Assembly: GCF_014646255.1 (NCBI RefSeq)
Contig: NZ_BMNC01000003.1
Span: forward strand, 62,001 to 126,000
Source of the DNA: Lentzea pudingi
Lineage (GTDB): Bacteria > Actinomycetota > Actinomycetes > Mycobacteriales > Pseudonocardiaceae
DNA: 64,000 nucleotides
Reading direction: 5' to 3'
Part shown: positions 56,055-64,000 of the stretch, in pieces
Layout of the letters: each line of letters starts with the position of its first letter
Numbering within the stretch: the stretch's first letter is position 1
Position numbers and translations under genes: made by a program
The notes under the pieces: model-generated
Database searches by the model: none
What the model was told of the DNA's origin: nothing
What the model saw: the letters and a program-made list of their open reading frames with translations, nothing else

Positions 56055-57713
56055 TCAGGCGTGGAGCTTCAACGCCGCGAGCTGGGCCGCAGGCCAGCCC
56101 GTGTTCCCGGTGAACGTCAGCCTGACGTACCGGACCTGCGTGCCGGGCAGCGTGGCCGTGGCGGAGTTCCCGGTCGCGGGGTCGAACACGTAGCCCGCAG
56201 ACGGGACGAGCGGGCTGAACGACTGGCCGTCGGCACTGCCCTCGATCGTCACGGTCTGGGTGCGCCGTCCCCAGGCGGGATTCGGTGGGAGCGCGAGCAC
56301 GGCCCGCTCCGGGGCGGCGGCGGTGCCGAGGTCGACCTGGATCCACTGCGGGAAGGCGTTGTTCGCGCTCTCCCAGTAGGAGTGCGGATCGGTGTCGACG
56401 GCGAACCCGCTGCCGTAGTGCTGGGTCTGCGAGCTCCGCGTCGTCGGGCGCCCGGCGGCCAGGTCGGCGTCCGGGGTGGGCGGTCCGCCGATCCACGGCT
56501 GGGTGGGCCGGACCGCGGTCAGCGCGATCTGCCCCTTGAGCATCCGGCCGCCGTCGCCGGTCAGCCTCATGTAGTAGTCGGCGGAGCAGCGCGTGCCGTC
56601 CTCGTCCAGCGCGAGGTAACCGGAGCCGGCGGGCACGTCCGCCAGCGTCTCGGCGGTCTTGCAGATCTGGTTGCCCTCGTTGAACTCGTCGAACATCGAG
56701 ATGTAGATGCCCTGCGCGCCGAGGCGGACCATGTTGTAGAACTGCCGCCACATGAAGTCGCCGTGCAACCGTTGCCGCGAGCCGACGTCGCCCGGCAGCA
56801 CGCACGGCTGGTAGTCGATCCCGCGAGCGTCGCACTCGGCCTGGTCCGGCGAGTTCACGTTGGTGTGGAAGCGATCCGTGTCCGCCGGGGTGCCGATCCG
56901 GCCGACCATCCACGGCGAGAGCATGTCGAAGCTGCGGTAGACGGCGCCGAACCCCTGCCGCGAGTCCTCGATCTCCAGGCGCCAGTGCGTCGGGACGCCG
57001 CCGATCACGTAACACCCGCGTGCCTTGAACCAGTCGACGACGTCCTGGCAGGCCGCCGGTGTGAAGGGCCGGCCGGGGTCGTTGAAGCCGAAGCCCCAGA
57101 CGCAGACGACGGGCTTGCCGTTCTGCCGCGCGTAGGCGGGCGACGACGTGTACGCGGACATCTTGTCCAGCCAGTCGGTCTTGATCTCCGACTGCATGTT
57201 CCTCCAGTTCGTGACGTCGTACATGATGTAGAACTTGCGCCCGGTGGCCTCGGCCGCAGGCCGCACGTGCGCAGTCACCGCGTCCCGGATCGGGCCCTCG
57301 CCGCCGGTCGGGTTGAAGCGCTGCAACGCCGCCGTGTCGATGTTGTGTTCGCGCATCCACTGGAAGTGGACGTCGACGGTCTGGCGGTCGTAGTTGGAGA
57401 AGAGCGTCGCCGGCCGCCCGTCACCGAGGTCGGCGAACGCGGTTCGGTACGTACGCGCGTAGTCCCGGACGTCCGGCCACGCGACGATGGAGCTGGTCGG
57501 CGGCGCGGGCGGCTGACTCCAGTCGTTGTTCCAGTGCCACCAGCCGTTGATGGGGGAGCTGTCGTCACGGCAGGCGAACCAGCCCTGGTACCCGACGGTG
57601 ATCTTGCCGACGACGTCGCCGGGAGGGCTGGCCGCGTGCGCCGGGGCGGGCAGGAGCCCCAGGGCGGGTGCGGCGAGAGCGGTGCTGAGCAGTGTTCGGC
57701 GTGACAGGGACAT
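56055..57713 (-). CDS. Secreted GH71/99-like glycoside hydrolase with discoidin (CBM32-like) domain
   Basis: A 552-aa exported protein. The signal is twin-arginine-like (SRRTLLSTALAAPALGLL, cleaved after AHA near 28). The catalytic-type domain (about 35-395) begins GKITVGYQGWFACRDDSSP and contains FYIMYDVTNWRN, WGFGFNDPGRPF and ISMFDEFNEGNQI, as in the GH71/GH99-like barrel group that includes endo-acting mannosidases and glucanases. Residues ~405-552 are an F5/8-type C (CBM32-like) module (RPTTRSSQTQHYGSGFAVDT, YWESANNAFPQWIQVDLG). AAAGGAG precedes ATG 57713. Polymer target unknown. Confidence 0.85.
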   Translation of the reverse strand: MSLSRRTLLSTALAAPALGLLPAPAHAASPPGDVVGKITVGYQGWFACRDDSSPINGWWHWNNDWSQPPAPPTSSIVAWPDVRDYARTYRTAFADLGDGRPATLFSNYDRQTVDVHFQWMREHNIDTAALQRFNPTGGEGPIRDAVTAHVRPAAEATGRKFYIMYDVTNWRNMQSEIKTDWLDKMSAYTSSPAYARQNGKPVVCVWGFGFNDPGRPFTPAACQDVVDWFKARGCYVIGGVPTHWRLEIEDSRQGFGAVYRSFDMLSPWMVGRIGTPADTDRFHTNVNSPDQAECDARGIDYQPCVLPGDVGSRQRLHGDFMWRQFYNMVRLGAQGIYISMFDEFNEGNQICKTAETLADVPAGSGYLALDEDGTRCSADYYMRLTGDGGRMLKGQIALTAVRPTQPWIGGPPTPDADLAAGRPTTRSSQTQHYGSGFAVDTDPHSYWESANNAFPQWIQVDLGTAAAPERAVLALPPNPAWGRRTQTVTIEGSADGQSFSPLVPSAGYVFDPATGNSATATLPGTQVRYVRLTFTGNTGWPAAQLAALKLHA

Positions 57714-57793
57714 CGCGAACTCCTTTGTCGGCGACCCGACTCCAGAGTGCAAGATGTCTACAGGATCACGCAAGAAGTTGACGAACCGGTCTT

Positions 57794-58024
57794 TCAGCGG
57801 TTCGAGGGCGGGAACCGGCCGTCCGCGCTGCCGAGCGCGACGAGCTCGGTGTACTGCTCCTGCCACGACCTCTCGGTGGCGAGCAGGTCGGCGAGCCGCT
57901 GGACCCACGCCTCGTCGACGATGCGCGCGGCACCCGTGGCGAGGTGGCGAGCGGTCTCCTCACGTGCCATGAGCCATTCGGACAGCGTGGGCGCGAGCGC
58001 TGGTCCACCTTCGTCTTCGGGCAT
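57794..58024 (-). CDS. Small hypothetical protein
   Basis: A 76-aa, probably helical protein (LSEWLMAREETARHLATGAA, QRLADLLATERSWQEQYTEL) without recognisable domain. A TAGGGT -10 box ends 6 nt before the ATG at 58024, the same leaderless geometry as confirmed genes in this window, which supports it being expressed. Confidence 0.5.
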   Translation of the reverse strand: MPEDEGGPALAPTLSEWLMAREETARHLATGAARIVDEAWVQRLADLLATERSWQEQYTELVALGSADGRFPPSNR

Positions 58025-58030
58025 GGGCCG

Positions 58031-58036
58031 ACCCTA
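58031..58036 (-). promoter_or_regulatory. -10 box of small leaderless gene
   Basis: TAGGGT on the minus strand, 6 nt before the start codon at 58024. Confidence 0.45.
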
Positions 58037-58072
58037 CGCGGCGCGCCTGCCTCCCGCCCCCGCCCGGTGGGC

Positions 58073-58078
58073 TACTGT
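58073..58078 (+). promoter_or_regulatory. Candidate -10 box of cold-shock operon
   Basis: TACTGT ahead of the small gene and cold-shock gene; a CCGGCT-tgc-AGCCGG hairpin at 58170-58184 lies in or near the 5' end of the message. Confidence 0.35.
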
Positions 58079-58148
58079 GGGACGGGTTGGGGCACCAGTT
58101 GACGGCAACCAGCCGCCGCGGTCCTCGATCCCGTCCGGTCCGGTGTCT

Positions 58149-58421
58149 CCGGCCGGAGAACGGAGCACCGGCTTGCAGCCGGAATTCCAAGCGTCACCTC
58201 CTTCCTCTCCCCGGTTCGACAAGTCGCGTCACGCGGCCCAGGACTTCGCGCAGGCGAGGCTGGCAGCCGAGATCTCCGAGCTCCACCAGCAGCGCCAGGC
58301 CGCCAGGAGGGTCGCGGAACGCTCCCGCGACGCAGGCGACTGCCTCGACCTGTTGTCCATGCTCGGCCTGGCGAACCTGCCGGTGTCCACCGCTCTCGCC
58401 GCCGAAGGAGCCCGCAGGTGA
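58149..58421 (+). CDS. Small protein upstream of and coupled to cold-shock gene
   Basis: About 90 aa. The C-terminal two-thirds is a charged helix ([40 protein letters not shown]) followed by a hydrophobic [20 protein letters not shown]. The start is uncertain: GTG 58149, GTG 58077 and a TTG near 58172 are all in frame. The stop overlaps the cold-shock GTG by 4 nt (GTGA), which argues that it is translated and couples to csp. No known family recognised. Confidence 0.5.
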   Translation, partial: PAGERSTGLQPEFQASPPSSPRFDKSRHAAQDFAQARLAAEISELHQQRQAARRVAERSRDAGDCLDLLSMLGLANLPVSTALAAEGARR

Positions 58422-58621
58422 ATCGAGGAACCGTCAAGTGGTTCAACGGCAGCAAGGGCTTCGGCTTCATCGCCCCGCAGGGCGGTGGGCCTGACCTCTT
58501 CGTGCACCAGTCCGAGGTGCAGGGGTACGGCTTCCACGGCATACCCGACAACCAGCCCGTCGAGTTCGAGATCGGTGAAGGGCAGAAGGGGCCGCAGGCC
58601 CTGTCCGTGCGCCTCGTCTAG
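58418..58621 (+). CDS. Cold-shock domain protein
   Basis: A 67-aa Csp-type RNA/DNA-binding protein. RNP1-like KGFGFIAP and RNP2-like DLFVHQSEV are present, starting with the canonical [13 protein letters not shown]. It acts as an RNA chaperone or transcription antiterminator. GTG 58418 has AAGGAG 7 nt upstream and overlaps the preceding small gene. A 9-bp stem hairpin follows the stop. Confidence 0.93.
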   Translation: MNRGTVKWFNGSKGFGFIAPQGGGPDLFVHQSEVQGYGFHGIPDNQPVEFEIGEGQKGPQALSVRLV

Positions 58622-58640
58622 CTCCGTCACGCTGTCCACT

Positions 58641-58673
58641 GTGGAGTGATCGGTCGCCTGCCGCTCACTCCAC
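58641..58673. terminator. Hairpin between csp and dinB
   Basis: GTGGAGTGA and TCACTCCAC form a perfect 9-bp stem with a 15-nt loop between the two convergent stops; likely shared terminator. Confidence 0.6.
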
Positions 58674-58687
58674 GGCGCGTGGTTCAG

Positions 58688-59878
58688 CTAATCCGGCAGC
58701 AACGGCACGGAGATGCCCGGATCACGGCCGAGCAGCGCTGCCCGCGTCACCGACTTCGACCCGAAGCGGTCGCGCACGTGGTCGAGCGCGGCGTCCAGGG
58801 CGGCCGGTTTCCGCTCCTCGAACGGCAGCGGCAACTGCATCGGCGCGTCGTCCTGGAGGTTGGTGAGCGACACGCCCAGCAACGTGATGCCCCGGCTCTC
58901 GATCATCGGCATCGCACCGCCGAGCAGTTCTCGCGCCGCCGCCAGCAGCACCTCGGTCTCCGTGGTGGGATTCCTGAACGTGTGCGACCTGGTCGCGCGC
59001 GTGAAATCGGCGAACCTCAGACGCAGCACCACGGTCCGGCACGCGCGCTCGGCCGTGCGCAGCCGGCGTGAGATGCCGTCGATCAGCGACGCGAGGACGG
59101 CGTCCAGGTCGTCGCGGGTGCGTTCCCGGCGGCCCAGTGCGCGCTGCGAGCCGATCGAACGGCGTCGCCGTCCCGTGTGGACCGGACGCGGGTCGTGGTT
59201 GTGCGCCAGCGCGTGCAGGTGCCGGCCCGCGGCCCTGCCGATCATCGACACCAGGGCCATCTCGCCGAGCGCGGCGACCTCGCCGACCGTGCGCAGACCC
59301 AGGGCGTGCAGCTTGGCCGCCGTCACCTCGCCGACACCCCACAGCCGTTCGACGGGCAGCGGGTGCAGGAACGCGAGTTCGTGGTCCGCCGGAACGACGA
59401 GCAGCCCGTCCGGCTTCGCGACCCCGCTCGCGACCTTGGCCAGGAACTTCGTCCGCGCCACCCCGACCGTGATCGGCAGGCCGACCTGTGCCAGCACGTC
59501 CGCCCGCAGGCGTGCGGCGATCACCTCCGGCGGCCCCGCGATCCGGTGCAGGCCGCCGACGTCGAGGAACGCCTCGTCGATCGACAGGCCCTCGACCAGC
59601 GGCGTCGTGTCGCGGAACACCTCGAACACGGCCTTGCTCGCGGCGGAGTAGGCCGACATCCGCGGCGGCACCACGATCGCGTGCGGGCACAGCCGGCGTG
59701 CCGTCGCGCCGCCCATCGCCGTGCGCACGCCGAACGCCTTGGCCTCGTAACTCGCGGCCAGCACGACGCCGCCGCCCACGATCACCGGGCGGCCCCGCAG
59801 TTCGGGGGCGTCCCGTTGCTCGACCGACGCGTAGAACGCGTCCAGGTCGGCGTGCAGGATCGGGGTGCTCACGAACAC
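58688..59878 (-). CDS. dinB: DNA polymerase IV (Y-family)
   Basis: A 396-aa translesion polymerase. Catalytic carboxylates are in ILHADLDAFYASVEQRD and VEGLSIDEAFLDV; the little-finger domain follows (about 235-350). The C-terminus lacks an obvious QxxLF-type beta-clamp peptide, but QLPLPFEERKP (about 345-355) may serve. GTG 59878 is the start, with an SOS box overlapping it. It lies 30 bp after a serine hydrolase gene on the same strand and could also be read from that promoter. Confidence 0.93.
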   Translation of the reverse strand: MFVSTPILHADLDAFYASVEQRDAPELRGRPVIVGGGVVLAASYEAKAFGVRTAMGGATARRLCPHAIVVPPRMSAYSAASKAVFEVFRDTTPLVEGLSIDEAFLDVGGLHRIAGPPEVIAARLRADVLAQVGLPITVGVARTKFLAKVASGVAKPDGLLVVPADHELAFLHPLPVERLWGVGEVTAAKLHALGLRTVGEVAALGEMALVSMIGRAAGRHLHALAHNHDPRPVHTGRRRRSIGSQRALGRRERTRDDLDAVLASLIDGISRRLRTAERACRTVVLRLRFADFTRATRSHTFRNPTTETEVLLAAARELLGGAMPMIESRGITLLGVSLTNLQDDAPMQLPLPFEERKPAALDAALDHVRDRFGSKSVTRAALLGRDPGISVPLLPD

Positions 59879-59885
59879 ATGTTCG
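59872..59885. promoter_or_regulatory. SOS (LexA) box at dinB start
   Basis: CGAAC-acat-GTTCG is a perfect dyad and close match to the actinobacterial LexA box TCGAACnnnnGTTCGA, overlapping the dinB GTG. LexA bound here would block transcription or initiation. Confidence 0.7.
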
Positions 59886-59908
59886 CATCGCTCACCCGTT
59901 TAGAACAG

Positions 59909-60871
59909 TCACATGAGCGCACGCGCGATCGGCCAGGCGCCGGGGGAGGTGTTCGACAGGACGGTGGTGGTGGTGCCGGTGTGCGGGTCGTGAGTGGACT
60001 TGAACGACGCCCCGGCGTCGTACCCGGCGAGGATCACGGTGTCGCTGGTCTCGTGCAGCCAGAACCCGAGCCCGTAGCGCAACGACTCCTCGGGGACGTG
60101 GTGGCGCGGTCTCGTCACCACCTCGGCGTCGGGTCCGGCGAACAGCGCGCGCCAGAACTTCGACATGTCACCCGCGGTGGTGTGGATGCCGCCGTCACCG
60201 GTCGCGAGCACCGGCAGGTGGAAGACGTTGGAGCGGTCGAGGCCCTCCAGGTAGCCCACGGCCGCGTCGGCGGGCAGTTCGTCGGAACGCAGGAAGCCGG
60301 TCCTGCTCAGGCCCGCCGGGCCGAGCACCCTCGAGCGGACGAGGTCGTGGTAGCCCTCGCCACTGGCCCGTTCGGCGAGCAGTGCGAGCACCACGTAGCC
60401 GCCGTTGCAGTACCCGAACCGTTCGCCGGCCTTGAACTTCGTGGGAATCCCGTCCAGCAACGGCAGGAAGGCCTCGGTCGTGGTCAGCACGTGCACCGCG
60501 CCGATCACGTAGTCGTTCGCCTCCCAGTCGCCTTCCTCGTCGAGGTAGTCACCGATGCCGGACGTGTGCGTGAGCAGGTGCTCGACCGTCACGTCGTCGG
60601 CGATCAACGGCAGGTCGTCGCCGAGCAGCGAACGGGCGGTGGTGTCGAGCGCCAGTCTCCCCTCGCGGATCAGGGACAGCACGGTCAGCGCGGTGAACCC
60701 CTTGCCGCCGCTGGCGATGCCGAACCTCGTGTCCACGGTGTTGGGCACGCCGTACGCCCGGTTGGCGAGCCCGTAGGCCTTCGCGAACTCGATCTCCCCG
60801 GCGCGGTCGATCTGGACCACGCCGGAGAAACCGGTGTCCGCGGCGATCTTGTCCAAGTCTCCCAACGGCAT
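59909..60871 (-). CDS. Beta-lactamase family serine hydrolase
   Basis: A 320-aa S12/class C-like hydrolase without signal peptide. SxxK is SGGK (IASGGKGF, about residues 54-57), YxN is YCN (GERFGYCNGGYVV), and HTSGIGDYLDEEGDW follows the first motif. It is much shorter than the paralogues in the peptide operon, lacking their C-terminal beta domain. Probably a small esterase or peptidase. It lies between an MFS gene and dinB on the same strand; function unknown. Confidence 0.88.
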   Translation of the reverse strand: MPLGDLDKIAADTGFSGVVQIDRAGEIEFAKAYGLANRAYGVPNTVDTRFGIASGGKGFTALTVLSLIREGRLALDTTARSLLGDDLPLIADDVTVEHLLTHTSGIGDYLDEEGDWEANDYVIGAVHVLTTTEAFLPLLDGIPTKFKAGERFGYCNGGYVVLALLAERASGEGYHDLVRSRVLGPAGLSRTGFLRSDELPADAAVGYLEGLDRSNVFHLPVLATGDGGIHTTAGDMSKFWRALFAGPDAEVVTRPRHHVPEESLRYGLGFWLHETSDTVILAGYDAGASFKSTHDPHTGTTTTVLSNTSPGAWPIARALM

Positions 60872-60880
60872 CCGAGCAGG

Positions 60881-62209
60881 CTAGCCCTGTGGAACCGCTT
60901 CGCTGAAACGGTTTTTCCGCTGCAGTGCGAGAGGTAGCAGCACGACGACCGCGGCGAGCACGAAGCCGAGCCGGAACGAGCCCCCCGTCACGAGCAACGC
61001 CGCCACGACCTGGACCCCCAGCGCCGCACCGATCGCCCTGGCGATCCCGCACGCCGCCGAGGCCACGCCGGTGTCCTGCTCGCCGACTGAGGCGATCACG
61101 GTGGTGTAGGTGGCGGTGGACGCGGTCCCGACACCGAGCCCGAGCGTCACCAGCATCCCCGCCGCGATCTGCCACGGCTCGTCGTGCCACGCGGCCACGA
61201 ACAACGTCCCGGCGGCGGTGAGCGCGAGCCCCGCCACCAGCACGGCGCGCGTCCCGAGACGCCGCACGAGCACCCCGGACAACGGGCCGACCACGACGGC
61301 GACCAGCACCGTGGGGAAGAGGTGCAGGCTGATCTCGCTGGCGGTGGCACCGAAGCCGGAAAGCAGTTGTGGCACCAGGAAGTACGACGCCGAGTAGCTC
61401 GCCCCGAGCGCTCCGGCCGTGATGCTCGCCGTCCACACCCCGCGCGTGCGCAGGATGCCGAGGTCGACCATCGGATGTGCGGCCCGCCGTTCGACCACCA
61501 CCCACCCGGCACCGAACGCGAGCGCCACCACGAGCAGCACCGCCGCGGCGAGAAGACCCTGCGGCGCAAGGAAGACAGCCAGCATCAGCGTGGCGAGGGA
61601 CAACGCCAGCAGCACTCCGCCCGGCCAGTCCAGCCGGGTGCGTCGGACGGTGAGAGGGTCAGGCAGCGCGGACGGCGCCACGATCGCCACGGCGGCGACG
61701 ACCAGCGCGGGCAGCAGGAACATCCACTGGCGCGACAGCGCGTCCGCGAGCGGCCCGGCGATGAGCACGCCCAGACCGCTGCCGACGGTGAACAGGCCGG
61801 TGAGCACACCGACCGCCACCGGTGTCGAGTCGCGGAAGAGCTGCCGCGCCAGGACGAACGCCACCGGCAGCACACCACCACCGAGGCCCTGCAGGAACTG
61901 TCCCAGCAGGATCACCGGGAACGACGCCGCGAACGCCGACAGCACGGCCCCGGCGACGATGCACCAGGTCAGCACGAGCAGGGTCCGGCGCCCGCCGCGG
62001 TCGTCGGCGATCTTCGCGACGATCGGCATGGTGATCGCCGACGTGATGATCAGCGTGGTGGACAGCAGCCCGGCCTGGGCCGGGTCGAGGCCGAGCTCGC
62101 GTTGCAGCAGGGGCAGTGCGGGGAACGGGATGCTTTCGAGCGCGCCGATCGTGACGGCCAGGGCGGCCAGGACCGCCATCGCGGGCCGGGTGGAGCGGGG
62201 TGTGGTCAC
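60881..62209 (-). CDS. MFS drug exporter (DHA2-like)
   Basis: A 442-aa exporter with motif A AKIADDRGGRRTLLVL, motif C-like LQGLGGGVLPVAFVLARQLF and about 14 hydrophobic segments. GTG 62209 starts the conserved N-terminus (TTPRSTRPAMAVLAALAV). It ends 9 bp before the serine hydrolase start, so they may share a transcript. A palindrome 31 bp upstream is a likely operator for a TetR- or MarR-type repressor located elsewhere. Substrate unknown. Confidence 0.9.
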   Translation of the reverse strand: MTTPRSTRPAMAVLAALAVTIGALESIPFPALPLLQRELGLDPAQAGLLSTTLIITSAITMPIVAKIADDRGGRRTLLVLTWCIVAGAVLSAFAASFPVILLGQFLQGLGGGVLPVAFVLARQLFRDSTPVAVGVLTGLFTVGSGLGVLIAGPLADALSRQWMFLLPALVVAAVAIVAPSALPDPLTVRRTRLDWPGGVLLALSLATLMLAVFLAPQGLLAAAVLLVVALAFGAGWVVVERRAAHPMVDLGILRTRGVWTASITAGALGASYSASYFLVPQLLSGFGATASEISLHLFPTVLVAVVVGPLSGVLVRRLGTRAVLVAGLALTAAGTLFVAAWHDEPWQIAAGMLVTLGLGVGTASTATYTTVIASVGEQDTGVASAACGIARAIGAALGVQVVAALLVTGGSFRLGFVLAAVVVLLPLALQRKNRFSEAVPQG

Positions 62210-62239
62210 GGCTGGTCTCCCTCGTCCGGGGGCCAGTAA

Positions 62240-62256
62240 AGCTACAAGGTGTAGCT
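62240..62256. promoter_or_regulatory. Palindromic operator upstream of MFS exporter
   Basis: AGCTACA-agg-TGTAGCT, a perfect 7-bp dyad in the divergent gap between the MFS gene and the glycosyltransferase gene. No regulator gene is adjacent. Confidence 0.65.
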
Positions 62257-62375
62257 GAAATCCGACAGGGTTTTCCGCAACAATCTGTAGCGGAATCACC
62301 GAGCAACCAAACCGGCGGACGCCCCGTTTCGGGAAGTGTCGGGCTTGTCCCACCCCCTGAAAGGACCGAGCGGAC

Positions 62376-63941
62376 TTGTCGCTCGCCACCGTCCAGCGCC
62401 CTGTCGAGGTGCCCCTGCCGCCAGAGCGGGCGCGTGCACCGCGGCGATGGCTGTTCGTGCTGGCCGCCGCCGTGCTGCTGGCCCAGATGGCGATCGCGAT
62501 GATCACCACGGCGGTCGGGCAGACACCGACCGTCGACGAGCCGGTCTACATCGGCGCCACGGTCGTCTACCTGGAGCAGCGCAGCCTGCGCTACAACCCG
62601 GAACACCCGCCGCTGGGCAAGCTGATCATGGCGACCGGCCTCGCGTTCGCCGATGCGCGCCTCGACCCGGGCTTCCGGGGAGACCAGACCGAACTGGGCC
62701 GGCACCTGCTCTACGAGTCGGGCAACGACCCCGGCGCGTTGCTGCTCGCGGCCAGACTTCCGATGATCGTGCTCACGCTGCTGTTCGGGCTGGTCGTCCT
62801 CCTGTTCGCCGCGGACGTCACGAACCGGTCGGGCGGGCTCGTCGCGCTGGCCCTCTACGCGTTCTCGCCGGACGTCATCGCCCACGGATCATTGGCCACG
62901 CTGGACGTTCCGGCGGCCGGGTTCCTGCTCACGTCGGCCTGGCTGCTGTGGCGGGCACGCGCCGATCCCGCGCTCTACCTGCCCCTCGCCGGACTCGCGC
63001 TCGGCGCGGCGCTGGCGACGAAGACGAACACCCTGGCCGCGGTCCCGGTGCTGCTGTTCCTGGTCCTCTGGCAGGCACGGGTCAAGGCCGCGCTCGCCCT
63101 GGTGCTGATCGCGATCGCCGTGGTGTGGGCGTCGTACCTCGCGGTGGATCCGTTGCTGCGCTGGGAAACCCCGCCCGGCCTGCCGGGAGCACCGGTCTGG
63201 TTGCTGCCGTTCCCCGAGCCCTACCTCGACGGGCTGCGCGTCCAGCTGGGGTTCGAGCACCGCGTCTGGGGCGGCTACCTCTTCGGCACGCACTACGAGG
63301 GGTCGCACTGGTACTACCTGCCGGCGGCGTTGCTGGTGAAGACACCGGTGGGCGCCCTGCTGCTCTGGGCGGCCGGAGCCGTCGCGATGATCAGACGCCC
63401 GGCGGCCGCGTACGTCCTCGCCCCCGCCGCCGCACTGCTGCTGTTCGCGATGACCGGCAACCGCGACCTGGGCGTCCGGTACGCGATCTTCGTGCCGATG
63501 TTCCTCGCGGTGGCCGCCGCGATGGTCGCCCACCGGCGTTACGCGGCGATCGCGGTCGCGCTGGTCGCCGCCAGTTCACTGTGGACGTTCCCGTTCTACC
63601 TGCCGTACTCCAACGAGGTGTTCGGCGGCCCGTCCAAGACCCACCTGCACCTGCACGACTCGAACGCCGACTGGGGTCAGGACCTCGGCAGGCTCGCCGA
63701 ACGGCTCAAGCGCTACCCCGGCGAACGGAAGTGGCTCGTCTACAAGGGCTCCGGGGTACCCGAGCACTACGGCATCCGCGCGGCCGACCCGCGCGAGGTC
63801 GCCTCGGACCAGGTGCACGGGCTGCTCGTCGTGTCCAACACGGCCATCGCGAAGGCCGACGACGCGCTGCGGGAACTGATCGACACGAGCGCGCCGATCG
63901 ACATCGTCGGCCACTCCATCACGATCTTCCGCCGAGCATAG
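62376..63941 (+). CDS. PMT-type (GT39-like) integral membrane glycosyltransferase
   Basis: A 521-aa multi-helix protein of the protein-O-mannosyltransferase/ArnT superfamily. After the first helix come the catalytic-loop acidic pair TVDEPVYIG (about 51-59) and NPEHPPLGKL (about 74-83). Further features are FSPDVIAHGSLATLDVPAAG, GYLFGTHYEGSHWYYLPAAL and the C-terminal DSNADWGQDLGRLAERLKRY. Such enzymes move sugars from polyprenyl phosphate to proteins or glycolipids on the outer face of the membrane. TTG 62376 with AAAGGA upstream is the best start I see, but the start is uncertain. Acceptor unknown. Confidence 0.85.
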   Translation: MSLATVQRPVEVPLPPERARAPRRWLFVLAAAVLLAQMAIAMITTAVGQTPTVDEPVYIGATVVYLEQRSLRYNPEHPPLGKLIMATGLAFADARLDPGFRGDQTELGRHLLYESGNDPGALLLAARLPMIVLTLLFGLVVLLFAADVTNRSGGLVALALYAFSPDVIAHGSLATLDVPAAGFLLTSAWLLWRARADPALYLPLAGLALGAALATKTNTLAAVPVLLFLVLWQARVKAALALVLIAIAVVWASYLAVDPLLRWETPPGLPGAPVWLLPFPEPYLDGLRVQLGFEHRVWGGYLFGTHYEGSHWYYLPAALLVKTPVGALLLWAAGAVAMIRRPAAAYVLAPAAALLLFAMTGNRDLGVRYAIFVPMFLAVAAAMVAHRRYAAIAVALVAASSLWTFPFYLPYSNEVFGGPSKTHLHLHDSNADWGQDLGRLAERLKRYPGERKWLVYKGSGVPEHYGIRAADPREVASDQVHGLLVVSNTAIAKADDALRELIDTSAPIDIVGHSITIFRRA

Positions 63942-64000
63942 GTAGCGAAAGTTCCGTACCCCTACGGATGCGGACCCTGATTGTTCCGCACGTGTCCTGC

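Overview
The window is high-GC actinomycete chromosome. Codon use is strongly GC3-biased, so nearly every gene has long antisense shadow frames. Start codons are often GTG, many genes overlap by 4 nt, and several regulators seem to be transcribed as leaderless mRNAs. The gene set (KstR-like sites, a malonate locus, twin-arginine exported oxidases, tandem ABC-F proteins) suits a soil Pseudonocardiaceae-type organism such as Lentzea, Saccharothrix or Amycolatopsis, but the genus is an inference. I saw no tRNA, rRNA, insertion sequence, prophage or CRISPR array.

Layout. 1-1183: a drug-efflux MFS gene (cut by the left edge) divergent from a TetR gene, with an operator between them. 1170-2684: a short-chain dehydrogenase divergent from a LysR gene. 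2590-18894: a 12-gene minus-strand operon in which almost every junction overlaps by 1 or 4 nt. In transcription order it encodes two penicillin-recognising serine hydrolases, a peptide ABC transporter (binding protein, permease, permease-ATPase fusion, ATPase), an M19 dipeptidase, an S9 peptidase fused to a second serine hydrolase, an M20 hydrolase, a GNAT acyltransferase, an N-succinylamino acid racemase-type enolase and a PucR regulator. I read it as a pathway that imports D-amino-acid-containing peptides, cuts them up and converts the D-residues to L-amino acids. 19131-22343: a MacB/FtsX-type ABC exporter closed by a strong hairpin. 22394-27714: a secreted C39-like protein, an orphan P450, a methyltransferase, a DUF899 protein and an unknown zinc-ribbon-like protein with internal repeats.

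29324-30934 and 27745-29331 are two tandem ABC-F genes behind a leader that looks like an attenuator. 31153-32082 is a patatin-like lipase, followed by a 12-copy 41/42-bp tandem repeat array (32076-32570). 32603-36906 is a TetR-amidase-hydrolase-amidase operon with a perfect palindromic operator. 36896-40475 holds an epoxide-hydrolase-like lipoprotein, an XRE-cupin regulator, an MFS exporter and an HxlR regulator. 40453-45366 is a malonate-use locus: an acetyl-CoA-carboxylase-type carboxyltransferase, MatB, a MatC-like carrier and a GntR regulator with two matching operators.

45344-48328 is a secreted GH31 enzyme carrying two carbohydrate-binding modules. 48425-50506 holds a RibD/DHFR-like reductase, a LysR regulator and a DUF1062 protein. 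50635-52575 is an FAD amine oxidase fused to a cyclic-nucleotide-binding domain. 52788-55987 has a secreted cholesterol oxidase and a DapB-like/AhpD-like pair; the promoter regions of both units carry KstR-type boxes, suggesting sterol control. 56055-57713 is a GH71/99-like enzyme. The right end has a cold-shock protein operon, dinB under an SOS box, another serine hydrolase, an MFS exporter with a palindromic operator, and a PMT-type membrane glycosyltransferase.
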